64,000 bases of DNA from Promethearchaeota archaeon. GTDB taxonomy: Archaea; Asgardarchaeota; Lokiarchaeia; Sigynarchaeales; SOKP01. Below are positions 36,126 to 44,979 of the stretch, one piece after another (the stretch's first letter is position 1; each line of letters starts with the position of its first letter). The stretch is from assembly GCA_013375495.1 (NCBI GenBank), contig JABXKC010000006.1, positions 1-64,000 on the forward strand, given 5' to 3'. The notes beneath the pieces are model-generated. The model saw only the letters and a program-made list of their open reading frames with translations, was not told where the DNA came from and did no database searches. Made by a program: the position numbers and the translations under genes.

Positions 36126-36533
36126 TTATTTTTCTTTACTTATGAGGATGTTTAAAATATCGAAGAAGATTAATATGGATCCAATTATTGAAAAGTAAAA
36201 ACCAATTCCTGCTGAAGGAAGATAAAGGAATTCTCTAGGAATGATCTCTATTACAAAGACTAAAAAAAACCCGAGTCCTATGAAATTAATTATTACAGAA
36301 TTTATTCGATAATCAAGATTATATAAGATTACAATAGTCCCAACCAAGCAAATTATGCCACATATTAATGGAAATAGATATAAAAACGAATCCTCGATTG
36401 CTACGGTCGTTGTAATTATATATATATTGAGAAGAGATTGGTTAGAAAACCAAGATAAAAATTGAGATAGAATCAATAATATCGAACCAGTTAATCCCAA
36501 TAACCGGAAATCTAAATACTTTTTGATATCCAT
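36126..36533 (-). CDS. Four-helix membrane protein
   Basis: 135 residues with four hydrophobic segments and short charged ends ('MDIKKYLDFRLLG' and 'LISKEK'). It has no recognisable family. Its TAA is immediately followed, in the same frame, by the wHTH membrane protein, with which it surely shares a transcript. Confidence 0.5.
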   Translation of the reverse strand: MDIKKYLDFRLLGLTGSILLILSQFLSWFSNQSLLNIYIITTTVAIEDSFLYLFPLICGIICLVGTIVILYNLDYRINSVIINFIGLGFFLVFVIEIIPREFLYLPSAGIGFYFSIIGSILIFFDILNILISKEK

Positions 36534-36652
36534 AATTTATCATATTTGTATTTGTTTTATTACATAAACATTCAAATAGTATAAACTAAAATACTAATAT
36601 TAATTTAAGTCTAAAAATAACTCTAACAAAAAACAATAATATATTAACGAAC

Positions 36653-38047
36653 ATGTCATTAGAAGAAGAAAACGAGGTCGATTTAGATTCGATCCCTCTG
36701 TTTGATTATTTGAAAAAGGCAATACCAGTAGAAGAACTTAGAGATTTCTCCTCCTCAAGAAGAATTAGAAGCATAGACTTCGTCAAAGGTGTAGCAATAA
36801 TTTTTATAATACTAGCGCATACAGCAGGTGCGTGGTTAGTCCCTTCTTGGAAATTTCTTTATGGAATTGTTTTTGCCTTTCTTGACATTCTTGGTCCGTC
36901 ATTATTCGTTTTCTTGTCAGCTTTAAGCGTTGTTTTTAGCATCCGCCGAAGAAAAAAATCCACCCGTGAAAAAGTAATAAGAAATAGGATATTTTCAAGA
37001 GGCTTAATGATAATTGTTATTGCTGTTATTTTTAATTTAGTATCTATAGAGTTTACAATACCGGGATATTCTTTTCCCGCTACATTATGGGGGTGGAACA
37101 TCCTAATGTTCATAGGTATTTCTCAAATTTTTTCCTATTACGCGCTAAAACTTAGTAAAGTTGCTAGAGCTATTATAGGATTGATTACTATATTTACTTC
37201 TGATGCTGTTAGGCAATTTCTCTTTCAGGGAAAAGAAGCGGGAGATTTACTAAGCACGATTCTACACTATATAATAACTTCTCCATCTCCTATGACACCT
37301 TTGTTACCTTGGATTTCAATTTGCTTTATCTCATCGATTTTTGGAGAATATCTATATGAGGCTATGATGGGAGGCACTAAAAAAGATTATCGAAAGCTAT
37401 TTCGAACATTCTTATATTGGGGGATTTTTTTAGTTCTCACTGGCGTTTTTTTAGGTAGAAATTCCTATGTGCCTGGAGTAGAATTCTTGACTGCCACTGA
37501 TTTTACGATTGGGACGCTGCCTTTAAGTGAATACCCACATATCGCTCTTTTACCTACAGCAAATATACCAACTTTTATACATAATATTACGTATCCTGGA
37601 ATGTGGGAGTTTCTAATAAGAGGAAGAGCCCCTAATATGATTTATAACTTAGGCGCTGCCCTTATTCTTATTGCAGTATGCTTCTACATCGTAGATATAA
37701 AAAGAAAGATGAATAATTTTATCTCAATGATGAATTATTATGGAAAAGTTTCACTTAGCTTGTTCCTACTGCACTTCGTTTTTATAACGATATTTTTGGA
37801 CGCTCTAGATTTATTTAGATTTATCGTTGTGATTTTTGGTTATCTTGGGTTTTGGGGCCTCACAATGTATTTATGGAACGAGTTCTACAATGGAGTAGGT
37901 TCGCCAGAGTGGCTTATGGTTCAAGTTGGGAGAATCGGACAAAAAACAGGAAAAACTGTCAAGAAAGAAATTCTCATAATTGAAGAAGAAATAAAAGAAA
38001 CGGTTCATAAGATTAAAAAAGATCAGGAAGAAGACACAAAAAACTAG
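36653..38047 (+). CDS. Membrane acyltransferase (HGSNAT/DUF1624 or acyltransferase-3-like), copy 1
   Basis: 464 residues, about ten membrane segments. The stretch 'RIRSIDFVKGVAIIFIILAH' with conserved D and H is the start of the HGSNAT/DUF1624 or acyltransferase-3 type domain, in which an acyl group is carried across the membrane to a sugar or lipid. 'FLDILGPSLFVFLSALSVVF' also fits. The C-terminus is a Lys/Glu-rich cytoplasmic tail. A close paralogue follows 159 bases downstream. They may modify surface glycans or glycolipids (inference). Confidence 0.7.
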   Translation: MSLEEENEVDLDSIPLFDYLKKAIPVEELRDFSSSRRIRSIDFVKGVAIIFIILAHTAGAWLVPSWKFLYGIVFAFLDILGPSLFVFLSALSVVFSIRRRKKSTREKVIRNRIFSRGLMIIVIAVIFNLVSIEFTIPGYSFPATLWGWNILMFIGISQIFSYYALKLSKVARAIIGLITIFTSDAVRQFLFQGKEAGDLLSTILHYIITSPSPMTPLLPWISICFISSIFGEYLYEAMMGGTKKDYRKLFRTFLYWGIFLVLTGVFLGRNSYVPGVEFLTATDFTIGTLPLSEYPHIALLPTANIPTFIHNITYPGMWEFLIRGRAPNMIYNLGAALILIAVCFYIVDIKRKMNNFISMMNYYGKVSLSLFLLHFVFITIFLDALDLFRFIVVIFGYLGFWGLTMYLWNEFYNGVGSPEWLMVQVGRIGQKTGKTVKKEILIIEEEIKETVHKIKKDQEEDTKN

Positions 38048-38206
38048 TCTTTTTTCTAAAAACCAATTTTTTTCGTTAAAAATTGTAATAAATGTGTTCT
38101 TTAATTTTACTTTTTTATGAAAAAGTTTAAATTTTCACAAGATAAGAATATTGTATAATTTCCAAATTAAAACATTATTTCAAAATACTAACTTGATTGA
38201 TGAAAT

Positions 38207-39481
38207 ATGTCAATTGAAAATGAGTTAGGAACGACAACGGAATCTCCTCCGCTATTCAACTATCTACAAGAACTAATCCCTTTAGAAGATATCCGAGATT
38301 TTGCGTCTCCAAAGCGAATTGGAAGCATTGATTTTGTTAAAGGTTTTGCCATCGTCTTTATAATTTTAGCACATTCTGCCGCTATCTGGCTAAATAGCGA
38401 AAATCGTTATCTATACGGATTATTATTTACGTTATTAGACTTTCTAGGCCCCTCCCTATTTGTTTTTTTATCATCTTTAAGCGTGATATTCAGTATAAAA
38501 AACAAGCAGAATATTCTCCCCGCTAAAGTAATTCGCATGAGGATTTTCTCGAGGGGTATTATAATTATTCTGATAGCTACGATTTATAATGTCGCATCTC
38601 TTGCTATAGAAAATTATGATATTCCCTTCCCTTTAAATTTATGGGGATGGAATATTTTAATGTTCATTGGCTTTTCGCAGATTTTTTCTTATTACGCTTT
38701 AAAACTTCCAAAATTGCATCGCGGAATAATAGGTATTTTAATCGTTCTTTTATCTAATCCAATAAGAGATTTAATCTTTGTGCCTGGATTGGAAGGTGGT
38801 AATTTGGCAGTAATTGCAATTCATTACATCGTAATTGGTCCAAATCCTATGGTACCCATTCTTCCTGGGCTCGCTATATGTTTTATATCTACTATTTTTG
38901 GAGAGTATTTATACGAAGCGATGAATAAAGGAACGCACGATGCATATGTGGGATTGTTTCGCATTTTTATGATTTGGAGCGTAATTTTAATATTAGTTGG
39001 TATAGGTCTCGGATTTCAATTGTATACCATTGGGGGGCCTAAGCCAATCCCAGGAGGTGACCTAAGAGAATATCCTAGTCTTGCATTATTAGGCATCATA
39101 CAAAATAAATTACCAATACCGGGGATACCCGAATTTCTAATAAGAGGTAGAGGTCCCAATATGCTATATAATTTGGGAGCAGCATTATTAGTGATTTCTA
39201 TTAGTTTCTACTTTATTGATATAAAGAAAAATTATGGTAACTTTGTAAAAATGCTGGTGTATTATGGTAAAGTTTCGCTAAGCCTTTTTTTTGTACACCA
39301 GATATTTCTTGGCTTATTCAGTTGGCAATTTGGGATTGCTCTCTTCCTCATTAATAATTTAAGCTATGTCGGTTTAATGGGATTTTTAATGTATATTTGG
39401 ATGGAATACGCCAATGGTGTTGGGAGTCCTGAGTGGTTAATGGCTGCCATGGGAAGAATGGGCAAGAAAAAGCGTAAGTAG
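38207..39481 (+). CDS. Membrane acyltransferase (HGSNAT/DUF1624 or acyltransferase-3-like), copy 2
   Basis: 424 residues. It is clearly a paralogue of the preceding gene: the same 'PLFNYLQELIPLEDIRDF' opening, 'RIGSIDFVKGFAIVFIILAH', 'LWGWNILMFIGFSQIFSYYA' and the shared ending 'NGVGSPEWLMAAMGRMG'. It lacks the long acidic/basic tail of copy 1 and ends in 'GKKKRK'. The D and H of the first segment are kept, so both copies should be active. A tandem duplication with divergence, perhaps towards a different acyl donor or acceptor, is likely. Confidence 0.7.
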   Translation: MSIENELGTTTESPPLFNYLQELIPLEDIRDFASPKRIGSIDFVKGFAIVFIILAHSAAIWLNSENRYLYGLLFTLLDFLGPSLFVFLSSLSVIFSIKNKQNILPAKVIRMRIFSRGIIIILIATIYNVASLAIENYDIPFPLNLWGWNILMFIGFSQIFSYYALKLPKLHRGIIGILIVLLSNPIRDLIFVPGLEGGNLAVIAIHYIVIGPNPMVPILPGLAICFISTIFGEYLYEAMNKGTHDAYVGLFRIFMIWSVILILVGIGLGFQLYTIGGPKPIPGGDLREYPSLALLGIIQNKLPIPGIPEFLIRGRGPNMLYNLGAALLVISISFYFIDIKKNYGNFVKMLVYYGKVSLSLFFVHQIFLGLFSWQFGIALFLINNLSYVGLMGFLMYIWMEYANGVGSPEWLMAAMGRMGKKKRK

Positions 39482-39720
39482 GATATTGATAACGAAGTCT
39501 TATATCAATATTTTTTTTCTATTTCTCTTTAAAGTGCGTATATGCATTAATTTTAGCATTAAGAAAATTATATATAGTAAAAGTAACAAGATATAAATAG
39601 GAAATATTGTAAAAGTAATCAAACATAAATTGAAATATTTCTCCTTGTTTAGGTTGATAAGTAAGCTTTCTACAACCAAAACATAGAGCTCGCAATCTAT
39701 TGGTGAAATTTTTGAGTAAT

Positions 39721-40230
39721 ATGTCATATAAATTTAAAGTGTGCCTATTTGGTCCTGGTAATGTGGGTAAAACATCGTTGCTTATTAGATACATAAAGGA
39801 CTACTTTAATCCTGATTTAAAGCAAACCATTGGTTCAAATTTCCTAATTAAAGATGTGGAAATCGATAAAACCAACATTAGACTTTTATTATGGGACATT
39901 GGAGGGCAAGATCAATTTGCTAAACTACGTACAATTTATTTTAAGGGAAGTAATGCTGCTTTTGGAGTATTTGATGTAACAAGCCCACAATCTCTCTTGA
40001 AATTACCTGGTTGGGTTAGTAGTATTAAAAAAACCGTGAAAAAAACAATTCCGATGATCATTGTAGGAAATAAAATTGATTTGGAACGCCAGGTTGAAAG
40101 GCAAGAGGCAGAAGATCTAGCAAAACGATTGAACTGCGACTATTTAGAAACATCTGCTAAAACGGGAGAAAAAGTTGAATTAGCTTTTGAGAAAATTGCT
40201 CGAGCTTGTATGAGTTCGATTGAAGAATAA
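39721..40230 (+). CDS. Ras/Rab-like small GTPase
   Basis: 169 residues from the ATG at 39721 (a TTG at 39700 would add seven). All GTPase motifs are present: G1 G11-PGNV-G16-K17-T18-S19, switch I T36 in 'KQTIGSNF', G3 W58-D59-I-G-G62-Q63-D64 with the catalytic Gln, G4 N117-K118-I-D120, and G5 'ETSAK' (143-147). This is a full, probably active Ras-superfamily protein of the kind Asgard archaea have in large numbers. It ends in 'ACMSSIEE' without a CaaX-type lipidation site, so it is soluble or docks through a partner. Neighbours give no pathway. Confidence 0.92.
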   Translation: MSYKFKVCLFGPGNVGKTSLLIRYIKDYFNPDLKQTIGSNFLIKDVEIDKTNIRLLLWDIGGQDQFAKLRTIYFKGSNAAFGVFDVTSPQSLLKLPGWVSSIKKTVKKTIPMIIVGNKIDLERQVERQEAEDLAKRLNCDYLETSAKTGEKVELAFEKIARACMSSIEE

Positions 40231-40244
40231 ATTATATTAAAAAA

Positions 40245-40889
40245 TTATTTATTTTTTCGCTTTTTTGAACTTAATTTTATTTTGTGCTTTTGTAGTTCTT
40301 CTACTAAATTATTCAATCCTATAAATCTTATTGAATTTATCCCCATTTCTTGAGCCGACCTCACGTTATTAAAACCATCGTCAATAAATAAAACTTCTTT
40401 GGGTTTGCACCCCGCTTTTTCTAATGCAAGTTCAAACATTTTTGGATCTGGCTTTGTCATATGTATTTCATGCGAGAGTATGAATTCGTCAAATAGTTCC
40501 CAAATATCCCATTTTTGCTTTTTTAAATATTTCCAATGGCTAGAATTAATATTTGACATGCAGATCAACATAAGGTTGTTTAATGACTTGATATTTCTAA
40601 TTAATTCAACCATATCTAAATTAAGGTCGTTAAGAATACTATTGAACGAGGCGTAAAATTGTTTTTGATCAAGCGAACACGCTCCAAGTATTTCACAGGC
40701 TTGCTTATAAAATTCCTCGTCTGTAATTTTGCCTTGATGATAAGTGTCTGATTGACGAAAAAATTCTAACATAATAGGAGTTTGGGGTTTATTAAAAGGA
40801 GATGGAGTTATTACATCATTAAAAAATCTACTAAAATCCAGTTCAATAAGAACGTCCCCTAAATCAATAATAATACACTTTATTGCCAT
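40245..40889 (-). CDS. HAD-superfamily phosphatase
   Basis: 214 residues: motif I 'IIIDLGDVLIELDF' (D9 nucleophile; the DLGxV form of HAD subfamily IA), motif II 'LICMSNINSSHW', motif III K in 'HMTKPDPKMFELALEKAG' and motif IV 'VLFIDDGFNNVRSAQEMG'. A helical cap lies between motifs I and II. It is a small-molecule phosphatase in the cytoplasm; substrate unknown. It ends 14 bases from the convergent GTPase gene and starts 9 bases after the end of thrS, so it is probably cotranscribed with thrS. Confidence 0.85.
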   Translation of the reverse strand: MAIKCIIIDLGDVLIELDFSRFFNDVITPSPFNKPQTPIMLEFFRQSDTYHQGKITDEEFYKQACEILGACSLDQKQFYASFNSILNDLNLDMVELIRNIKSLNNLMLICMSNINSSHWKYLKKQKWDIWELFDEFILSHEIHMTKPDPKMFELALEKAGCKPKEVLFIDDGFNNVRSAQEMGINSIRFIGLNNLVEELQKHKIKLSSKKRKNK

Positions 40890-40898
40890 TGATTCAAT

Positions 40899-42968
40899 TC
40901 ACCTTCTAAAATAAATTTTGGTTGAAAATTTTCTGAAGGGCACTGGTAATTTATATTTTGGAAATCCCTTTGTATCTTCTTCAAGTAATTCGATTAATTT
41001 TGAAACCTTTATATCATTTAATTGTTCGGTCGTCGCTTTTTTTGGGCCAAATTGCTTTCCGATTAGCCTTTTACGAATGGATACATTTTGATTTTCTTCT
41101 TCATTTTTTCCAATAATAACTGTATATGGAATCCATTCAATTTCTGATTGTCTAATTTTTTTACCTAATTTCTCATCCCTATCATCCAAATCTGCTCGAA
41201 AGCCTGTTTTGTTAATAATATCTAAGATTTTATTCGCATACTCATTTTGGTTTTCACTAACAGTAATAATTCTTACTTGTATTGGTGACAACCAAGTTTT
41301 AAATCCAGGAACTAGTTTATCTTTATTTCGAATTGATGATTCAATTAAACCCCACAAAACTCTCTCTAATCCACCAGTTGGGGAATTATGAAGAATAATA
41401 GGGTGTTTTATTGTTCCGTCATTATCTTTAAATGAAATATTATATTTTTGTCTTTCTATTCCATCATTATCGACCATAGACTCTAAGGAACTTTCCACAT
41501 CTATCTGATTAGTAGCCAATGTCGCACTTTTTTGTTGAGCTGATAGTACATTTCTTTCAAATTTAAGGACATAATAGTAATATCTATCTTCCCATAACTC
41601 TAATAAGGCAGGATTCTTCTCTGATTTAATTAAATTAATAATCCAATCTTTATTTTCCTTGTAAAATTCTTGCGTTGCTCTAAATATAACAAAACTCTTT
41701 ATACCTAGATCTCTTTCGAGACTTTTGATAAGTTCATATTGAAGGATAAACTCATCAATAGAAGATTTCAAATCTTTACAAAGAGTATGAAGATCAGGCA
41801 TAATAAAACTTCTTAATCTCCTTAATCCAGATAATTCACCTTCTTGTTCTCTTCGAAAAGCGTATTGCTCAAATTCGTATGCTCGTAATGGAAAATACTG
41901 TGGTTTCAAATTCATTTGGGAAAATAGATCAAAGAGCAGAAAATCACTCGCATATCTTAGTATATATCTATTTTTACCAGATTCTAACCAGTAACTTCTC
42001 GCTGGAAATCGAGCGGTTTGAGCAGTCAATTTTTTGTTTTTTACGGTATACATAATCGGAGTTTCTATTAAAATTGCTCCGTAATCTATTAATCTCTCTT
42101 CTATAAAATTTTTAATTAGGTTTTTCATAATTACGCCTTTAGTGTACCACCTAAAATTTCCAGCATCAGTGTTAGGATCAAAATCAACTAATTCAAATTC
42201 TTTCATCACTTTTATGTGAGAAGGTTCGATAGCTTTATCCACTTTTCTAGAACCTAATTCTGACATTAAAAAGTGTTTAAAACCCTCATCTTCAATTGTT
42301 GAATCGATTTCAGGTAGTATTAGCATGTTTTCCTTGTTGAATTTTAAATCAATTTCCTCTCCCTTTGTCGTAATGATTTTAAAGACTGAATTTTTTATTT
42401 TTTCTTCTGGTTCTATGGCTAATTTAACATCTCTATACATTTCAGCCACTTCGTGACCAATGCAGTTAATTTTAAAAGATTTATACCACCCAAATGGAGA
42501 ATAGCTTGCTTCTATGCCTTTATCGTTTAAATCATTAGCTATTTTGGGACAAACTTCCATTGCATTTATCTCATTACTAAGAAATTTACTTAAATGTGCC
42601 CAAGGATATACTAATACTTTGTCAACTCTATACATAGATCTATCTTTAATTAATTCGAAAAATTTTCTTTGCTGTCCTTTTATTTTACCACTCTCAACAT
42701 CTTTATTATGTTCTCTTACCTCTTCGTTTTTTTGCCTAATTTTTTCTGGGAAATTAGTTATTTGAAGTATAGCTTCTTCTATAACTTTGGCTCCTTGAAT
42801 AGATATTAAATCTGTATCGTAAGAGTCTTGATCCTCTACAGATACATAAGCAACCAGAATTAGTCCATCCATTTTAATTATATCTTCGGGGAACTCTTGT
42901 GGATTACTCGTTGCTTCCTTATTTTTCGTAACTTCTGCTCCATCAGAGTGTATTAACAAAATTTTCAT
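40899..42968 (-). CDS. thrS: Threonyl-tRNA synthetase, archaeal type
   Basis: 689 residues. The N-terminus 'MKILLIHSDGAEVTKN' opens the archaeal editing domain (D-aminoacyl-tRNA deacylase-like) instead of the bacterial TGS/N2 domains. The class II catalytic core has 'EFEQYAFRREQEGELSGLRR', 'FIMPDLHTLCKD' and 'ILHNSPTGGLERVLWGLIE' (motif 3), and the anticodon-binding domain has 'WLSPIQVRIITVSE' and 'FRADLDDRDEKLGKKIRQSE'. The enzyme charges tRNA-Thr and edits seryl-tRNA. The HAD gene follows closely. Confidence 0.97.
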   Translation of the reverse strand: MKILLIHSDGAEVTKNKEATSNPQEFPEDIIKMDGLILVAYVSVEDQDSYDTDLISIQGAKVIEEAILQITNFPEKIRQKNEEVREHNKDVESGKIKGQQRKFFELIKDRSMYRVDKVLVYPWAHLSKFLSNEINAMEVCPKIANDLNDKGIEASYSPFGWYKSFKINCIGHEVAEMYRDVKLAIEPEEKIKNSVFKIITTKGEEIDLKFNKENMLILPEIDSTIEDEGFKHFLMSELGSRKVDKAIEPSHIKVMKEFELVDFDPNTDAGNFRWYTKGVIMKNLIKNFIEERLIDYGAILIETPIMYTVKNKKLTAQTARFPARSYWLESGKNRYILRYASDFLLFDLFSQMNLKPQYFPLRAYEFEQYAFRREQEGELSGLRRLRSFIMPDLHTLCKDLKSSIDEFILQYELIKSLERDLGIKSFVIFRATQEFYKENKDWIINLIKSEKNPALLELWEDRYYYYVLKFERNVLSAQQKSATLATNQIDVESSLESMVDNDGIERQKYNISFKDNDGTIKHPIILHNSPTGGLERVLWGLIESSIRNKDKLVPGFKTWLSPIQVRIITVSENQNEYANKILDIINKTGFRADLDDRDEKLGKKIRQSEIEWIPYTVIIGKNEEENQNVSIRKRLIGKQFGPKKATTEQLNDIKVSKLIELLEEDTKGFPKYKLPVPFRKFSTKIYFRR

Positions 42969-43096
42969 AGTATTTTCAACTTTTCATTTTTCTAAATGTT
43001 CTCTAATAAAAAATCCTAAATAATTTTTCTTCCTTTTGATAATTAAATATATTTTAAATTGGAATTAATTATTACTAAAATATTTATTTATAAAAA

Positions 43097-43717
43097 ATGA
43101 GGCTTAATAAGATTTTTTCGGAATTATCTGAAACTTTGGATAAATTAGATCAAGATCGAGAGAAAATTTTGAAATTATCTCGCATGCTAATACGAGATTG
43201 TAGCATTGCGATTAAAAATATTCATAGAAAGGATTTTGATCAATATCACCAAAAAGTTATTAATGCTAAAGAAACCCATAAAGAATTGCTAGAATTAGTA
43301 AACAAAAATCCTGGTGTCTTCCTAAAGCATTTAAAAACTCCAGAACAAGAATATGCTGAAGCAGTAGGGTTCTATTCCATAATTTCAAAAGAACCTCTCC
43401 CCTTGCCCAGTGAATTAAATATTACCCCTTTAAATTATGCACTTGGACTTGCCGATGTAATTGGGGAATTAAGAAGATACGCATTAGATAATATTCGGAA
43501 TTCCATTGTAGAAGATTTGAATTATATCCTAGAAAGTATGGATGATATATACACTCAATTATTTTCAATTGATTATCCTTCTGGATTAACTCAAGATTTA
43601 AGACATAAAACTGATCAGGCGAGAAGTATTATTGAAAAAACTAGGGGCGATGTATCAATATCGCTTCAAATGAGCGATTTAAAGAAATGTATGCAGGAAA
43701 GTGAAAGAAAGTTATAA
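43097..43717 (+). CDS. Translin-family protein
   Basis: 206 residues, all-helical. The pattern 'REKILKLSRMLIRDCSIAIK', 'EYAEAVGFYSI', 'GLADVIGELRRYALDNI' and 'DYPSGLTQDLRHKTDQARSI', followed by 'EKTRGDVSISL', matches the translin/TRAX family, including the C-terminal 'D..R..D..R' signature. In eukaryotes translin and TRAX form C3PO, an RNA-processing octamer, and archaeal members form similar barrels. The single gene here suggests a homo-octamer. Nuclease activity depends on TRAX-type acidic residues that I cannot align confidently. Confidence 0.8.
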   Translation: MRLNKIFSELSETLDKLDQDREKILKLSRMLIRDCSIAIKNIHRKDFDQYHQKVINAKETHKELLELVNKNPGVFLKHLKTPEQEYAEAVGFYSIISKEPLPLPSELNITPLNYALGLADVIGELRRYALDNIRNSIVEDLNYILESMDDIYTQLFSIDYPSGLTQDLRHKTDQARSIIEKTRGDVSISLQMSDLKKCMQESERKL

Positions 43718-43806
43718 TTATAATATAATCCCAAATCAACTACGATAATTGTTTAACCTTGAATTATAAATTTAAAATTGAAAATAATAAATTGAGCTGA
43801 CAAAAA

Positions 43807-44244
43807 ATAACAAAGAAAGTATTAATTGCTGGCACATTTGATCTTCTTCACCCTGGACATATATATCTGATAAATGAAGCTGCTAAAATGGGTGATGTTT
43901 ATGTTATTGTAGCGACTGACAAAAATCGAAAGTTGTATTCTGGTGAGACTCCTATAATTCCCGAAAATCAGAGATTAGAAGTGATAAGGAGCGTAAAAAA
44001 CGTAAAAGAAGCTAGACTGGGACGATCTGATAACGATACACTTAAAACCGTTAAAGAAATTAATCCAGATATAATATTCTTAGGTCCGGATCAAAAATAC
44101 AATCAAGGAACTCTAAAACGCGGTTTGGAAGAAAAAGGACTGGATAATGTAATAGTTAAAAGGTTAGAAACTTATTATGATAAATATGAGCTTCATTCCT
44201 CTAGTCTTATTAAGAAAAAAATAATAAATAGTTATAAAAAATAG
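43807..44244 (+). CDS. ribL: FAD synthetase RibL-type cytidylyltransferase family; AUA start
   Basis: The nucleotidyltransferase signature 'GTFDLLHPGHIYLINEAA' with the HxGH motif must belong to the protein, yet the first ATG in frame (43888) lies behind it. Between an in-frame TGA at 43798-43800 and the motif there is no ATG, GTG or TTG. ATA at 43807 gives 'ITKKVLIAGTFD', exactly where family members begin, hence the chosen start; the product is 145 residues. Archaeal RibL adenylates FMN to FAD. The next gene, 16 bases on, encodes riboflavin kinase, which fits this function. A TTG at 43792 reads TTG-AGC-TGA in frame, so TGA readthrough or a point error is also possible. Confidence 0.8.
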   Translation: MTKKVLIAGTFDLLHPGHIYLINEAAKMGDVYVIVATDKNRKLYSGETPIIPENQRLEVIRSVKNVKEARLGRSDNDTLKTVKEINPDIIFLGPDQKYNQGTLKRGLEEKGLDNVIVKRLETYYDKYELHSSSLIKKKIINSYKK

Positions 44245-44260
44245 TTTTATTAGTGATTCA

Positions 44261-44974
44261 ATGAGCAAAAAAGGAGATATCTCACCGGAAAACTACGCTA
44301 ATTGGTTTGCGCTTTATCAACTTTGTAAGCATATAGAACACCGACAAACCATTAATATTAGCAGTGTAGAATTCGGAAAACTTCTTAATCTAAGCCAACA
44401 AACTGCCTCAAGAAGAATCAACGATCTAATTGAATTAGGTTGGATTAAAAGAAAACTTGAAAGAAAAACTCAGAAAATTGTTCTAACTAAAGAAGGTAGC
44501 GATGCAATGCTTTTAATGTATAAAAACTTAAAGAATATTCTGGAGAGCATTGTTATATTAGGTACCGTCCAAAGTGGCATGAAAGAGGGAGCGTATTATG
44601 TGTCAATTAAAGGGTATTTTGATCAATTTCAAGAGAGGTTAGGATTTTTACCATATAAAGGTACTCTAAATTTAGAGTTAAATAACACAAATATAGAATT
44701 ATTGCGAGAGAAGTTAAAAAATCTTAAGCCTGTTGTTATTGCGGGATTTAAAGACGATAATTCAGAACGAACTTACGGTATTGTTGATTGTTATGATTGC
44801 GTTATTTCTCGTATTGACAATCCAGAAAATAAAATTAAAGCTGCTATTCTCGATATTAAAAGAACTCATCACAAAAAAAATATCATTGAAATATTAGCTA
44901 AGCCTTATTTAAGAGACTACTTTAACTTGAAGGATGGAGATAAATTAATAATTGAGCTAAATATTAATAGATGA
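44261..44974 (+). CDS. ribK: CTP-dependent riboflavin kinase RibK with N-terminal winged helix
   Basis: 237 residues. The N-terminal part (about 10-90) is a winged-helix DNA-binding domain ('IEHRQTINISSVEFGKLLNLSQQTASRRI', split over the turn). The C-terminal part is the archaeal RibK barrel: 'GTVQSGMKEGAYYVSIKGY', 'GFLPYKGTLNLELN' and 'YLRDYFNLKDGDKLIIEL'. It phosphorylates riboflavin with CTP to give FMN. The wHTH fusion, known from other archaea, probably makes it an autoregulator of flavin genes. It is cotranscribed with ribL, so the two form the FMN-to-FAD segment. Confidence 0.92.
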   Translation: MSKKGDISPENYANWFALYQLCKHIEHRQTINISSVEFGKLLNLSQQTASRRINDLIELGWIKRKLERKTQKIVLTKEGSDAMLLMYKNLKNILESIVILGTVQSGMKEGAYYVSIKGYFDQFQERLGFLPYKGTLNLELNNTNIELLREKLKNLKPVVIAGFKDDNSERTYGIVDCYDCVISRIDNPENKIKAAILDIKRTHHKKNIIEILAKPYLRDYFNLKDGDKLIIELNINR

Positions 44975-44979
44975 AGGTG

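Noticed and set aside
39519..39794. Minus-strand frame of 91 codons (and an overlapping 75-codon frame) between acyltransferase copy 2 and the GTPase
   Set aside because: It runs antisense into the well-supported GTPase start and has low-complexity hydrophobic content; AT-rich spacer is the better reading.
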